DNA from: Micrococcus sp.
GTDB taxonomy: Bacteria; Actinomycetota; Actinomycetes; Actinomycetales; Micrococcaceae
DNA length: 64,000 nucleotides
Direction of reading: 5' to 3'
Assembly (NCBI GenBank): GCA_029961105.1
Contig: JASBVO010000006.1
Coordinates: forward strand, 124,001 to 188,000
The translations under genes were made by a program, and so were the position numbers. Shown here piece after piece: positions 26,968 through 35,994 of this stretch (its first letter is position 1; the number at the start of each line of letters is the position of its first letter). The notes under the pieces were generated by a model. The model saw nothing but the letters and a program-made list of their open reading frames with translations, ran no database searches and was not told where the DNA came from.

Positions 26968-27837
26968 ATGTTCTCCCCCACCACCACCCTCCGTCTCACC
27001 CAGGCCGCAGCACTGGCCAACACCGCCGCAGGGAACCACGGCGGCCAGGCCATTCCCGACCGGCTCGACGAGGAACACCTGGCCGGAATCCTCGCAGCGG
27101 CGGCCGGTCGCCCCGGCGCTGACCGGGCAGCCACCGGCGATGAGTTGCCGTCCGGCGCTACCCTGCGGGCGGTGAAGAAATTGCGCGCCGCCATCGCCGG
27201 CATCTGGCACGATGCCGCCGCCGAGGACACCGGGGCCGCCCTGACGGGCATCAACCACCTGCTGTCCGCGGCCGGTCCGGTCCGCCTCTCCCTGCCCGGA
27301 GAGCCCGACGGCGGCGCAGGGGGCACCCCGGCGACGGCGCGTCACGCGGCGGACGGTCCGGCGTCGGGCACCACGGCCCGGACCCCTGCCGTGCTGGACG
27401 CCGGGCGCGAGGACGACGCCGCGGACAGGGAGCTGTCCACCGCCTTCGCGCTGGCGCTGACCGACGTGGCCCTGGCCGGTGAGCTCACCCGGCTACGGAC
27501 CTGCTCCGGGGAGGCCTGCGAGAACGCCTTCGTGGACCTGACGCGCAACCGCTCCAAGCAGTTCTGCGACGAGGCCAACTGCGCCAACCGCGCCCACGTC
27601 CGTGCCTACCGGGCGCGGCGGGCGGCGGAGACGGAGGGCGACGAGGCCCGCGACGAGGCGGCGGCCAGGCCGGCGGCCCAGGACACGGAGCCGGCCCCGG
27701 CCCGGGAGAGCGCCGGGGACAGGAGCGGGGACAAGGACGCGAGCAAGGACGAGAAGAAGTCTGCCAGGAAGGCCGACAAGCCCTCGGCGAAGAAGGACAA
27801 GGGCAGGAAGAAGTCGAAGAAGGACAAGAAGAAGTAG
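26968..27837 (+). CDS. CGNR zinc-finger transcriptional regulator with Lys-rich tail
   Basis: A 289-residue protein. An N-terminal ABATE-like region (TLRLTQAAALANTAAG) is followed by the CGNR finger: CSGEACENAFVDLTRN, then FCDEANCANRAHVRAYRARR with four Cys. The last ~60 residues are a charged repeat tract ending in Lys-rich KKSKKDKKK, unusual for the family and probably binding nucleic acid nonspecifically. TACAGT at 26956-26961 lies six bases before ATG 26968, so initiation is probably leaderless. Confidence 0.85.
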   Translation: MFSPTTTLRLTQAAALANTAAGNHGGQAIPDRLDEEHLAGILAAAAGRPGADRAATGDELPSGATLRAVKKLRAAIAGIWHDAAAEDTGAALTGINHLLSAAGPVRLSLPGEPDGGAGGTPATARHAADGPASGTTARTPAVLDAGREDDAADRELSTAFALALTDVALAGELTRLRTCSGEACENAFVDLTRNRSKQFCDEANCANRAHVRAYRARRAAETEGDEARDEAAARPAAQDTEPAPARESAGDRSGDKDASKDEKKSARKADKPSAKKDKGRKKSKKDKKK

Positions 27838-27922
27838 GACACCGTGGCCCAGGACGGTTGTCACGGCACGTGGGTGGCAGGGCACTCGGCCGCGATGCCG
27901 GGCGCGGGTGAGGAGGCTGAGG

Positions 27923-28348
27923 CTAGCTGGCCTCGGGCGTCTCGTCGGAGGAGGTGCCGCGGGCGGCCTCCTCGCGCTTGCGCCGTGCCTCGGCCTTCCG
28001 CCGGGCCACCGCCTGCTGGTGCAGTTCCTCCGATGAGCGGTGCACGCCGGAGCCCTGGGACAGGTGATCGGGGTTGTCCTTGGCTGCCAGTTGCAGCATG
28101 GCGACCACCACGAGGGACACGATGAAGAATACGCCGAAGGCGATCAGCCCGATGTCCACGCGCATCGGGTTGTCCGAGCCCCCGGATGCGGTCAGCATGG
28201 CCACCACTCCACCGATGACGGCCAGCGCGAAGGAGAAGATCAGCGGGCCCTTGATGGAGGCCAGGAACCCGGGCTTGCCCTCGCCGTCCCTACGGGCCCC
28301 GGACTGACGGGGGTCCTGGGACTGCGGGCCGGTGCTGGGCGTGCTCAC
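27923..28348 (-). CDS. Hypothetical two-span membrane protein
   Basis: A 141-residue protein with a polar N-terminus, two hydrophobic spans (about 38-56 and 68-90) and a basic, helical cytoplasmic tail (RRKAEARRKREEAARG). GGAGAA nine bases ahead of GTG 28348 supports this start. A second GTG at 28405 lies six bases after TAGAAT and could be a leaderless start adding 19 residues. Function unknown. Confidence 0.7.
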   Translation of the reverse strand: MSTPSTGPQSQDPRQSGARRDGEGKPGFLASIKGPLIFSFALAVIGGVVAMLTASGGSDNPMRVDIGLIAFGVFFIVSLVVVAMLQLAAKDNPDHLSQGSGVHRSSEELHQQAVARRKAEARRKREEAARGTSSDETPEAS

Positions 28349-28484
28349 GAACTGTTCTCCTGGTCTACGGGTGCTGGTGCGTCGGCCGCTGAGGCCGCGA
28401 TGCACCCGTCCATTCTACGGGTCGTAGAGAAACCCTGGAACGAGGTTGCAGATCTCGGCCGACGAGTATGCAGTCGATGCACTG

Positions 28485-28496
28485 ATCAGCGCTGAT
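28485..28496. promoter_or_regulatory. Short palindrome upstream of the two-span membrane protein gene
   Basis: ATCAGCGCTGAT is a perfect 12-bp palindrome inside a stretch (28467-28503) rich in ATGCA and CTGAT words, with TGCA on both sides. Similar half-sites form the 18-bp palindrome at 26875. Confidence 0.3.
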
Positions 28497-28610
28497 GCAT
28501 GCCACTTCTGCGCTCTCGTTCGGCCGGGGCCCGACCGTCGGTGCATCCAGATCCCTGTTACGTGCACCGAGCGCGTGCAACGAGCGCGAAGTGCGTGCTA
28601 CGTGCGCGGA

Positions 28611-28636
28611 GCCCGAGCTACGAGCCCGAGCTACGA
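28611..28636. repeat. Tandem 13-bp repeat
   Basis: GCCCGAGCTACGA occurs twice in tandem, followed by related GCGCGGAGCGCG. It spans the stop codon of the membrane-protein gene and the spacer beyond it. Confidence 0.6.
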
Positions 28637-29221
28637 GCGCGGAGCGCGGGGTTCGGCGGCCTCGCGGGCGGCCGGGCCGGCGTCGTGCCGGAAGCCGAAC
28701 CCGGAGATGGCCAGCAGCACGGCGATGATGATCGCCCCACCGCCGGCGATGCCCAGCATGCCGTGCGGGTCCAGGTGGAGGAAGACCAGCAGGCCGACGC
28801 CGGACAGGATGCCGACCGCGCCCGTGTAGAGCTGGTCCCGGGCGGGCACGAAGTCCCGGCGGTACCGCGCCCAGGCCACCACCTCGGCCAGACCGGACCC
28901 GATCAGGGCGATCCCGGCGATCAGCCCGGCGACGAACGGCGTCCCGGCGAAGAGCAGGGCGATCGCGCCGAGCATGAAGACGGCGGCGGCGATGGACAGC
29001 GGGCCGCGCATCCCCTCGGGCACCGGATCGCGGCGCAGGTACTCCCACAGGCCCGATCCGGAGAACACGAAGTACGCGGCCAGGCCGTACTTCAGCACGC
29101 CCAGTCCCGGCTCCTGCAGGAAGACGGTGGTCAGGCCGAAGATCGCGGCGATGAGGGCGCGCACGAGGATGGGCTTCCACATGATCGCGGCGGTCTCGAC
29201 GGGGGCTTTTGCTGCAGGCAC
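28631..29221 (-). CDS. Hypothetical multi-span membrane protein (HdeD/DUF308-like)
   Basis: A 196-residue protein with about six hydrophobic spans evenly spaced, including LIAAIFGLTTVFL and IAGGGAIIIAVLLAISGFG, resembling small HdeD-like proteins. TAGAAT at 29228-29233 (complement) lies six bases before GTG 29221, the leaderless layout; an in-frame ATG 39 bases in is an alternative. The last codons overlap a short tandem repeat. No functional assignment is possible. Confidence 0.7.
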   Translation of the reverse strand: MPAAKAPVETAAIMWKPILVRALIAAIFGLTTVFLQEPGLGVLKYGLAAYFVFSGSGLWEYLRRDPVPEGMRGPLSIAAAVFMLGAIALLFAGTPFVAGLIAGIALIGSGLAEVVAWARYRRDFVPARDQLYTGAVGILSGVGLLVFLHLDPHGMLGIAGGGAIIIAVLLAISGFGFRHDAGPAAREAAEPRAPRS

Positions 29222-29283
29222 CCGTCCATTCTAGGCCGGGCCCGGGATGGGTCCGCCGCGGCCGGTAGATCGCCGATCGTCAG

Positions 29284-29330
29284 TGAATCCGGCGTGTTGG
29301 GCCCCGTCCGGACCCGACACGCCGGATTCA
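29284..29330 (-). terminator. Terminator downstream of the MATE gene
   Basis: TGAATCCGGCGTGT and ACACGCCGGATTCA form a perfect 14-bp stem with a 19-base loop, 65 bases after the MATE stop and before the start of the next gene. Confidence 0.6.
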
Positions 29331-29394
29331 GCGACGACGTGGTGCGCGGCGATGAGGTGCGCGGCAAGCCGTCCGCCCGCGAACAGCCGGGGTC

Positions 29395-30786
29395 TCAGCG
29401 CTCGCCCGTGCGCATCCACGCGTCGGAGCGGGCCCGCAGTCCCAGGGTCACGGCGCGGGCGCCCATGAAGACCCCCGCGAAACCGGCCCACAGCAGTGCG
29501 AGCTGCACGCCGCCGTCGGGCGCCTGGCCACCGGATGCCGCGCCCGAGGCGAGCCACGCCAGTCCGGCGAGCGCCGGCAGGTACACCGCCAGGTTCACGA
29601 CGCCGGCCACGGCGAGGTAGCGGGCATCGCCGGCCCCGATGAGCACTCCGTCCAGGACGAACACGAACCCGCTGACCGGCTGCGAGGCCGCGAGCACGAG
29701 CAGCCCCGCGGTGGCGGCGGCCTGCACGGCAGGATCCGGCGTGAACAGCGGCGGCAGCACCCAGGCCAGCACGGCCAGCAGCGCGCCGGTGACCAGCCCG
29801 AACCACAGGCTCCACCGGACCATGGTGCCGGTCAGGGCGCGGGCCTCGTGCCTGCGTCCCGCGCCCAGCTCCCGCCCGATGAGCGCCTGGGCGGCGATGG
29901 CGAGGGCGTCGAGGGCGAAGGCGAGCGTGGAGTAGACGGTGAACACGAGCTGGTGCGCCGCCAGCGTGGCCACCCCGAGTCCCGTGGCGGCCATGACGGT
30001 GACCAGGATGGCCGCCCGGAGGCTCGCGGTACGCAACAGCAGCCAGGATCCCACCTGCGCGGTGGCGCGCATCCCAGCCCACGACGGCGCCAGCCGGGTC
30101 CCGGCCGCGCGGAACCTGGGCAGCAGCACGGCCAGGTAGACGGCGAACATCCCCCACTGCACGATCGAGGTGCCCGCCGCGGAGCCGGCCACGCCCAGGC
30201 CGAGCCCGTAGACCATGAGGACGTTCAGCCCGATGTTGAGGCCGAAGCCCACCCCGGCCACGATCAGGGGCGTCCTGGTGTCCAGCAGCCCGCGCAGGAT
30301 GCCGGTGGCCGCCAGCACGCCGAGCATGGCAGGGATGCCCGGCATGGACCACTGCAGGTAGGCCACCGCGTGCTCCTGGACCGCCCCGTCCGCGCCGATC
30401 AGCCCGGCCAGCCCCGGGGCGGTGAGCCAGCCGGCCACCGCCAGGCCGGTCCCGAGCAGCAGGGCCAGCCAGACGCCGTCGCGCCCGCGGTCCATGGCCG
30501 CCCGCAGGTTGCCGGCGCCCATGAAGCGTGAGACGGCCGGCGTGGTGGAGTACGCCAGGAAGATCATCAGCCCGGTCACGGTGTGCAGGATCGTGGTCCC
30601 CACCCCGACGCCGGCCAGCTGGGCGACGCCGAGGTGGCCGATGATCGCGGTGTCGGCGAGCAGGAACAGGGGCTCGGCCAGCAGGGCCCCGAAGGCCGGG
30701 ACCGCCAGGGCCAGGATCTGCCGGGAGACCGGCCGGGTGTCCCGCGGGGCAGCGTGGTGCTCAGTGTCCCGGGTGGTCACGGGCAC
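29395..30786 (-). CDS. MATE-family efflux transporter (DinF-like)
   Basis: A 463-residue protein with twelve spans in two MATE bundles. Recognisable segments are LAVPAFGALLAEPLFLLADTA, the Pro-bearing first helix with the conserved Asp, and LDALAIAAQALIGRELGAG in the second half. MATE proteins export cationic drugs or metabolites by sodium or proton exchange. Its GTG start directly follows the CPBP stop (TGAGTG), so the two are translationally coupled. Confidence 0.9.
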   Translation of the reverse strand: MPVTTRDTEHHAAPRDTRPVSRQILALAVPAFGALLAEPLFLLADTAIIGHLGVAQLAGVGVGTTILHTVTGLMIFLAYSTTPAVSRFMGAGNLRAAMDRGRDGVWLALLLGTGLAVAGWLTAPGLAGLIGADGAVQEHAVAYLQWSMPGIPAMLGVLAATGILRGLLDTRTPLIVAGVGFGLNIGLNVLMVYGLGLGVAGSAAGTSIVQWGMFAVYLAVLLPRFRAAGTRLAPSWAGMRATAQVGSWLLLRTASLRAAILVTVMAATGLGVATLAAHQLVFTVYSTLAFALDALAIAAQALIGRELGAGRRHEARALTGTMVRWSLWFGLVTGALLAVLAWVLPPLFTPDPAVQAAATAGLLVLAASQPVSGFVFVLDGVLIGAGDARYLAVAGVVNLAVYLPALAGLAWLASGAASGGQAPDGGVQLALLWAGFAGVFMGARAVTLGLRARSDAWMRTGER

Positions 30787-31695
30787 TCAGCTGACCAGTG
30801 GCAGCAGCGTGTAGGCCACCACGATCGAGACGAGGTTGTTGAACACGTGCAGGATCACCACGTAGGCCAGTGACTTGCCGGTCAGGACGTAGGCCACGCA
30901 GATGGCCGCGGCCAGGGTCAGGTACGGGATGAGCTCCACCGGGTTGAACCGGAAGCCGGTGCTGATGAAGTGGATCATCGCGAAGAGCACCATGGAGAGC
31001 ACCACGCACACCCAGACGTTGATGTACCGGGAGAGCTTGCCGATCATCAGGTGCCGGAAGACGTACTCCTCCACGAAGGGGGCCATCAGCACGGTCACCA
31101 GCACCATGGGCAGGAAGTCGACCTGGGTGGTCATCTCCTCGATGGCCAGCTGGTTGGCGCTCTTGATCGGCTCGCCGGCCGCGAACACCACGAGGGCGTT
31201 GACCATGATGCAGGCGAACCAGACCACCGGGATGAGCCCGCCCTTCAGCCACCCCCGGTCCCGGAAGGTGCGGAAGGAGCGCACGAACGGCCGCCAGCAG
31301 GCGATGAGCACCAGCGCCGTGAGGACCGCGTAGGAGATGAGGTTCACCGCGAAGGTGAACGAGCCCGCGTTGACGGTGCCGTCGGCATCCGTGAACCGGT
31401 CCATGAAACCCGGGATGAGGGCCACGACCGCCGCCCCGCCCAGCATGAAGATCAGCACGTACGCCAGGACCGTGGCCAGGTCCATCCAGGTGAAGGACCC
31501 CGGGTCCATCACGATGCGCTCCCGCTGCGCCCGGCCCGGCCAGCCCGGCGGGATGCCGGCGGCCTGGGGGGCCGGGTGACCGTACCGCTGGCCCCGCTTG
31601 GGCCACCCGGGCGGGATGTCCTGCGGAGCTGGCTGCTGGCCCGGCGGCGGGGCGGAATGCGGGTACTGCGGTGCCTGCCGCGGGTCCTGGATCAT
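30787..31695 (-). CDS. CPBP-family intramembrane glutamic protease
   Basis: A 302-residue protein. About 60 Pro/Gly-rich cytoplasmic residues with the twice-repeated IPPGWPxR motif precede roughly seven spans. The Rce1/CPBP motifs are APFVEEYVFRHL (EExxxR), LFAMIHF (FxxxH) and HVFNN. Relatives cleave CAAX-type or bacteriocin leader peptides. TAGCAT six bases before ATG 31695 suggests a leaderless start. It is coupled to the MATE gene and follows the ABC exporter genes after 73 bases. Confidence 0.9.
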   Translation of the reverse strand: MIQDPRQAPQYPHSAPPPGQQPAPQDIPPGWPKRGQRYGHPAPQAAGIPPGWPGRAQRERIVMDPGSFTWMDLATVLAYVLIFMLGGAAVVALIPGFMDRFTDADGTVNAGSFTFAVNLISYAVLTALVLIACWRPFVRSFRTFRDRGWLKGGLIPVVWFACIMVNALVVFAAGEPIKSANQLAIEEMTTQVDFLPMVLVTVLMAPFVEEYVFRHLMIGKLSRYINVWVCVVLSMVLFAMIHFISTGFRFNPVELIPYLTLAAAICVAYVLTGKSLAYVVILHVFNNLVSIVVAYTLLPLVS

Positions 31696-31768
31696 GAGGC
31701 CATGCTATCGGCGGGCCCGGTTCCGCACCCGTGCCCGGCTCGTCCCCGCCGCCCCTCAGCGCCGCCCG

Positions 31769-34012
31769 TCAGCGCCGCCCGTCGCCGTCGGGCGGGCCGA
31801 CGCCCTCGGCCGGGTCCGCCACCAGCGGCACGGGACCCGTCACCACGGGGACCGGCGCCGTGCCGGGCGGCACCGTGTCCCCGTCGACGGCCGGGAGGGC
31901 CCCGGTGCCCGGCGCCAGGGCCGCCGCCTCGGCGTCGAGGTCCACGCCGGCGGTGAACTGGGACATGTAGAGCCGGTAGTAGGCGCCCTCGGCCGCCAGC
32001 AACTCGTCGTGTCCGCCCTGCTCCACGATGTCCCCGTGCTCCATCACCAGGATCACGTCGGCGTCACGGATGGTGGACAGCCGGTGGGCGATGACGAACG
32101 AGGTCCGGTCGGTCCGCAGCGCCGCCATGGCCTGCTGGACCAGCACCTCGGTGCGGGTGTCCACGGAAGAGGTGGCCTCGTCCAGGATCAGCAGCGCGGG
32201 GTCCGCCAGGAAGGCCCGGGCGATCGTGATGAGCTGGCGCTCACCGGCGGAGATGTTGGCGCCCTCGTCCTCGATGACCGTGTCATAGCCGTCCGGCAGG
32301 GTGTGCACGAAGCGGTCCACGAAGGTGGCCTTCGCCGCGGCCACGACCTCCTCGTCCGTGGCGTCCAGCCGGCCGTACCGGATGTTGTCCCGGATGCTGC
32401 CGCCGAACAGCACGGCGTCCTGCAGCACCATGCCCACCTGGCCGCGCAGCACGCCCCGGTCCAGGGACCGGATGTCCACGCCGTCGAGGCGGATCCGGCC
32501 GGCGTCGATCTCGTAGAACCGCATGATGAGGTTCACCAGGGTGGTCTTGCCGGCGCCGGTGGGCCCGACGATCGCGATGGTCTGCCCGGGCTCGGCGGTC
32601 AGGGACAGGTCCGTGATGAGCGGCTTCTCCGGGGTGTAGGAGAAGGCCACGTGGTCGAACTCGATCCGGCCACGCACCGGCTGGGCCAGTTCGGCCGGCT
32701 GGCGGCCGGCCGGGTCCAGAGTGCCCTCGCGTGCCTGCTCGCTCAGGTCCGGCTCCTGTTCCTCGGCGTCGAGCAGCTCGAAGATCCGCTCGGCCGAGGC
32801 CACCCCGGAGATGAGCATGTTGGACATGCCCGCCACCTGGCCCAGCGGCGCGTTGAACTCCCGCGAGTACTGGATGAAGGCCGTGACGGCGCCGAGGGTC
32901 ATCTGGCCGGTGGCCACCCGGAGGCCGCCCACGACGGCGATGCCCACGTATCCGAGGTAGTTCACCCACTGCATGATGGGCATGATCATCCCGGAGTAGA
33001 ACTGCGCCCGGAACGAGGCCTCGTAGAGCTCCTCGTTCCGCTCGTCGAACCGGGCGCCCATGTCCTCCTGGCGGCCGAACGCCGTCACCAGCTCGTGGCC
33101 GGTGAAGGACTCCTCGATGTGCCCGTTGAGCCGGCCGGTGTTCTTCCACTGGGCCGTGAACAGCTTCTGCGACTTCGAGCCGATGATCCCCACCACCACG
33201 CCGGACAGCGGGAGGGCGATGAGCGCGATGAGCGCCAGCTGCCAGGACAGCCAGAACATCATCACGATGATGCCGATGATCGTCAGCACCGAGTAGACCA
33301 GGGTGGCGAAGGCCTGCTGCATGGCCTGCTGCACGTTGTCCACGTCATTCGTGGTCCGGGACAGCAGGTCACCGCGCTGCCGGGTGTCGAAGTAGCTCAG
33401 CGGCAGCCGGTTGACCTTGGCCTCGATGTCCTGGCGCAGCCGGTAGACCACGCGCATGACGATGTCGTTCAGGAGCCGGCCCTGCAGCCACATGAACAGC
33501 TGGGCCACCACGTACATGCCCAGCACGATGAGGATGAGCCGGGACAGTTCCGCGAAGTCGATGCCCTGGCCGGGCACGAACTCCATCCCGGACAGCATGT
33601 CCGCCGCCTGGGCCTGGCCCGCGGCGCGCAGCCCCTCGATGACCTGCTCCGCGGTCATGCCGGCCGGCATCTGGGCGGAGACCAGGCCACCGAAGATCAC
33701 GTTCATGGCGTCACCGAGGATCGCCGGGGCCCAGACGTTGAAGACCACGGCCACGACGACAAGGAGCACCACCACCGTCATGCCCACCTTCTCGGGCCCG
33801 AAGGTGGCGAACAGGCGCTTGGCTGAGGGCCAGAACGCCTTGGCCTTGCGGGGCGCGGAGTTGCCGCCCCACTCGTCCGGTCCCACGCTGTCCTGCAGCT
33901 CGGCGATCTCCTCGTCCGTCATCACGGCGGCGTCGCCCGCGGGTTCGGCCCGGCGGTCCGCCGCGCGCAGGGCCCTCCGCCCTCTCTTCCGGTTCGAGCC
34001 GTCCGCGCTCAC
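31769..34012 (-). CDS. Heterodimeric ABC exporter subunit with canonical ATP site
   Basis: A 747-residue half-transporter. A ~75-residue charged N-terminus precedes six spans, with an extra ~60-residue extracytoplasmic loop after the first span (about 110-160, Met/Gln/Ala-rich). The C-terminal ATPase has GPTGAGKTT, ISAGERQ, LLILDEATSSVD with catalytic Glu and the switch His in FVIAHRLSTI. A ~50-residue Pro/Val tail follows. Its start overlaps the stop of the partner (34009-34012), as in obligate heterodimers. Confidence 0.93.
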   Translation of the reverse strand: MSADGSNRKRGRRALRAADRRAEPAGDAAVMTDEEIAELQDSVGPDEWGGNSAPRKAKAFWPSAKRLFATFGPEKVGMTVVVLLVVVAVVFNVWAPAILGDAMNVIFGGLVSAQMPAGMTAEQVIEGLRAAGQAQAADMLSGMEFVPGQGIDFAELSRLILIVLGMYVVAQLFMWLQGRLLNDIVMRVVYRLRQDIEAKVNRLPLSYFDTRQRGDLLSRTTNDVDNVQQAMQQAFATLVYSVLTIIGIIVMMFWLSWQLALIALIALPLSGVVVGIIGSKSQKLFTAQWKNTGRLNGHIEESFTGHELVTAFGRQEDMGARFDERNEELYEASFRAQFYSGMIMPIMQWVNYLGYVGIAVVGGLRVATGQMTLGAVTAFIQYSREFNAPLGQVAGMSNMLISGVASAERIFELLDAEEQEPDLSEQAREGTLDPAGRQPAELAQPVRGRIEFDHVAFSYTPEKPLITDLSLTAEPGQTIAIVGPTGAGKTTLVNLIMRFYEIDAGRIRLDGVDIRSLDRGVLRGQVGMVLQDAVLFGGSIRDNIRYGRLDATDEEVVAAAKATFVDRFVHTLPDGYDTVIEDEGANISAGERQLITIARAFLADPALLILDEATSSVDTRTEVLVQQAMAALRTDRTSFVIAHRLSTIRDADVILVMEHGDIVEQGGHDELLAAEGAYYRLYMSQFTAGVDLDAEAAALAPGTGALPAVDGDTVPPGTAPVPVVTGPVPLVADPAEGVGPPDGDGRR

Positions 34013-35766
34013 GCCATCTCCTCCGCACTGATCTGGGAGTCAACGATCTCCCGGTAGGTCTCCGACGTCTCGAGCAGTTCCCCGTGGGTGCCTCGGCCGA
34101 CGATCCGGCCCTCGTCCAGCACGAGGATCTGGTCCGCCTCGGTGATGGTGGAGACGCGCTGGGCCACGATGATCGTGGTGGCCCCCTGGGTGTAACCGGT
34201 CAGGGCCTCCCGCAGCCGGGCGTCGGTCGTCACGTCGAGCGCCGAGAAGGAATCGTCGAACAGGTACACCCGGGGCCGGGCCACGAGCGCCCGGGCGATG
34301 CACAGGCGCTGGCGCTGGCCTCCGGAGACGTTGGTGCCACCCTGGGAGATCATGGAGTCCAGTCCGGTCCGGGCGGCGTCCCCCTCCCCCGTGGTGCGGT
34401 CCCGCACGAACTCGGTGGCCTGGGCCGTGTCCAGCGCTGCCCACAGCTCGGCGTCCGTGGCCTCGGGGTTGCCGAAGCGGAGGTTGTCCGCCACGGACCC
34501 GGAGAACAGGTAGGGCTTCTGCGGCACCAGCCCCACGGTCCCCGTGAGGGAGGCCCGGGACTGCTCGGTCACCGGCACCCCGTCGATGAGGACGTCGCCA
34601 CCGGTGGCGTCATAGAGCCGGGGGATGAGGTTCACGAGCGTGGTCTTGCCCGACCCGGTGGAGCCGATGATCGCCGTCGTACGGCCCGGCTCGGCGGTGA
34701 AGGAGATGCCGTCCAGCACGGGCGAGTCCGCGCCCGGGTAGGCGAAGCTGACATCGCGCAGTTCCACCCTGCCCTCCCGGCTCTCCGGCGTCCTCGGGGC
34801 GGCCGGTTCCATCACGGACCCGGAGGTGGACAGCACCTCGCCGATGCGGCGGGCGCAGACGACGGCCCGCGGGAGCATCATGAACATGAAGGTGCCCATC
34901 ATGACGGCCATGAGGATCTGGAGCAGGTACTGCATGAAGGCGGTCAGGGCGCCGACCTCCACGAGTCCCTCGTCCACGCGGATGCCGCCGAACCAGAGCA
35001 CGGCGGCGGTGGCCAGGTGCAGGACCATCGTGATGACCGGGCCCATCAGGACGAACAGCCGTCCGATCCGGACCGAGGTGTCCGTCAGGGCGGCGTTGGC
35101 GTCGGTGAACCGCTGGGTCTCGTGGCGCTCCCGCACGAAGGCACGGACCACGCGGATGCCCATGACCTGTTCACGCATCACGCCGTTCACGTCGTCGATG
35201 TTGTCCTGCATCCGCCCGAACAGCGGCATCAGGGTGCGCACCAGCAGGCCGACGATGACCAGCAGCAGGGGGACCGAGACCCACACGAGCCAGGACAGCC
35301 CGGGGTCCTCCTGGATCGCCATGATGATCCCGCCGATCGACATGATCGGGACCATGACCATGAAGTTCAGGGTCATCAGCACCACCATCTGCACCTGCTG
35401 CACGTCGTTCGTGCCACGGGTGATGAGGGTCGGGGCGCCGAATCGTCCGACCTCCTCGGCGGAGAATCCGTCCACCTGGGAGTACACGGCCTTGCGGACG
35501 TCGCGGCCGATGGCCATGGCCACGCGGGCACCGAACCAGACGGCGGCGATGGCCGTGGCGAGCTGGACGAGGGCGACCCCGAGCATCACCGCACCGGTCC
35601 GCCAGATGTAGTCGGTATCGCCCCGGGCGATGCCGAAGTCGATGATGTCAGCGTTGAGACTGGGCAGGTAGAGCGTGGCCAGGGTGGCGGCCAGCTGGAG
35701 CACCAGGACGGCTCCGACGAGGCGCCAGTAGGGCCTGCCGTAGTGCCTGACGAGTTTCCAGAGCAT
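34009..35766 (-). CDS. Heterodimeric ABC exporter subunit with degenerate ATP site
   Basis: A 585-residue half-transporter with six spans and an ATPase domain. Walker A is GSTGSGKTT and the signature VSGGQRQ. Walker B ends in Asp rather than Glu (VYLFDDSFSALD), and the switch His is Gln (TIIVAQRVSTI). Together with the partner this gives one active and one degenerate nucleotide site, as in BmrCD and TmrAB type exporters. The expected cargo is a drug, lipid or peptide. It lies 228 bases downstream of a TipA-like regulator. Confidence 0.93.
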   Translation of the reverse strand: MLWKLVRHYGRPYWRLVGAVLVLQLAATLATLYLPSLNADIIDFGIARGDTDYIWRTGAVMLGVALVQLATAIAAVWFGARVAMAIGRDVRKAVYSQVDGFSAEEVGRFGAPTLITRGTNDVQQVQMVVLMTLNFMVMVPIMSIGGIIMAIQEDPGLSWLVWVSVPLLLVIVGLLVRTLMPLFGRMQDNIDDVNGVMREQVMGIRVVRAFVRERHETQRFTDANAALTDTSVRIGRLFVLMGPVITMVLHLATAAVLWFGGIRVDEGLVEVGALTAFMQYLLQILMAVMMGTFMFMMLPRAVVCARRIGEVLSTSGSVMEPAAPRTPESREGRVELRDVSFAYPGADSPVLDGISFTAEPGRTTAIIGSTGSGKTTLVNLIPRLYDATGGDVLIDGVPVTEQSRASLTGTVGLVPQKPYLFSGSVADNLRFGNPEATDAELWAALDTAQATEFVRDRTTGEGDAARTGLDSMISQGGTNVSGGQRQRLCIARALVARPRVYLFDDSFSALDVTTDARLREALTGYTQGATTIIVAQRVSTITEADQILVLDEGRIVGRGTHGELLETSETYREIVDSQISAEEMA

Positions 35767-35994
35767 GGGTGTCGCTTCCGGGTCGTGGGGGGACCGCGAA
35801 GGGGCTGCTGCGCGGATGGGGGTGCGGTGGGACCGGGGGTGGCGGTGGGACCGGGCGGTACGCCGCGACGGCGCGCCGGCGGTGCCTGACGGGAGGCCGG
35901 GGCCCGGACGGTCCGGGATCCATCATGCCCTACCCCGCTCGCCGCCGGGGCCCCTCCCGACCAGGGAGAGGGCATCGCGCAGGATCGGAACTGC

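Noticed and set aside
31598..33826. Long plus-strand open frame antisense to the ABC exporter
   Set aside because: It is His/Asp/Gly/Arg-rich noise opposite a full set of ABC motifs.
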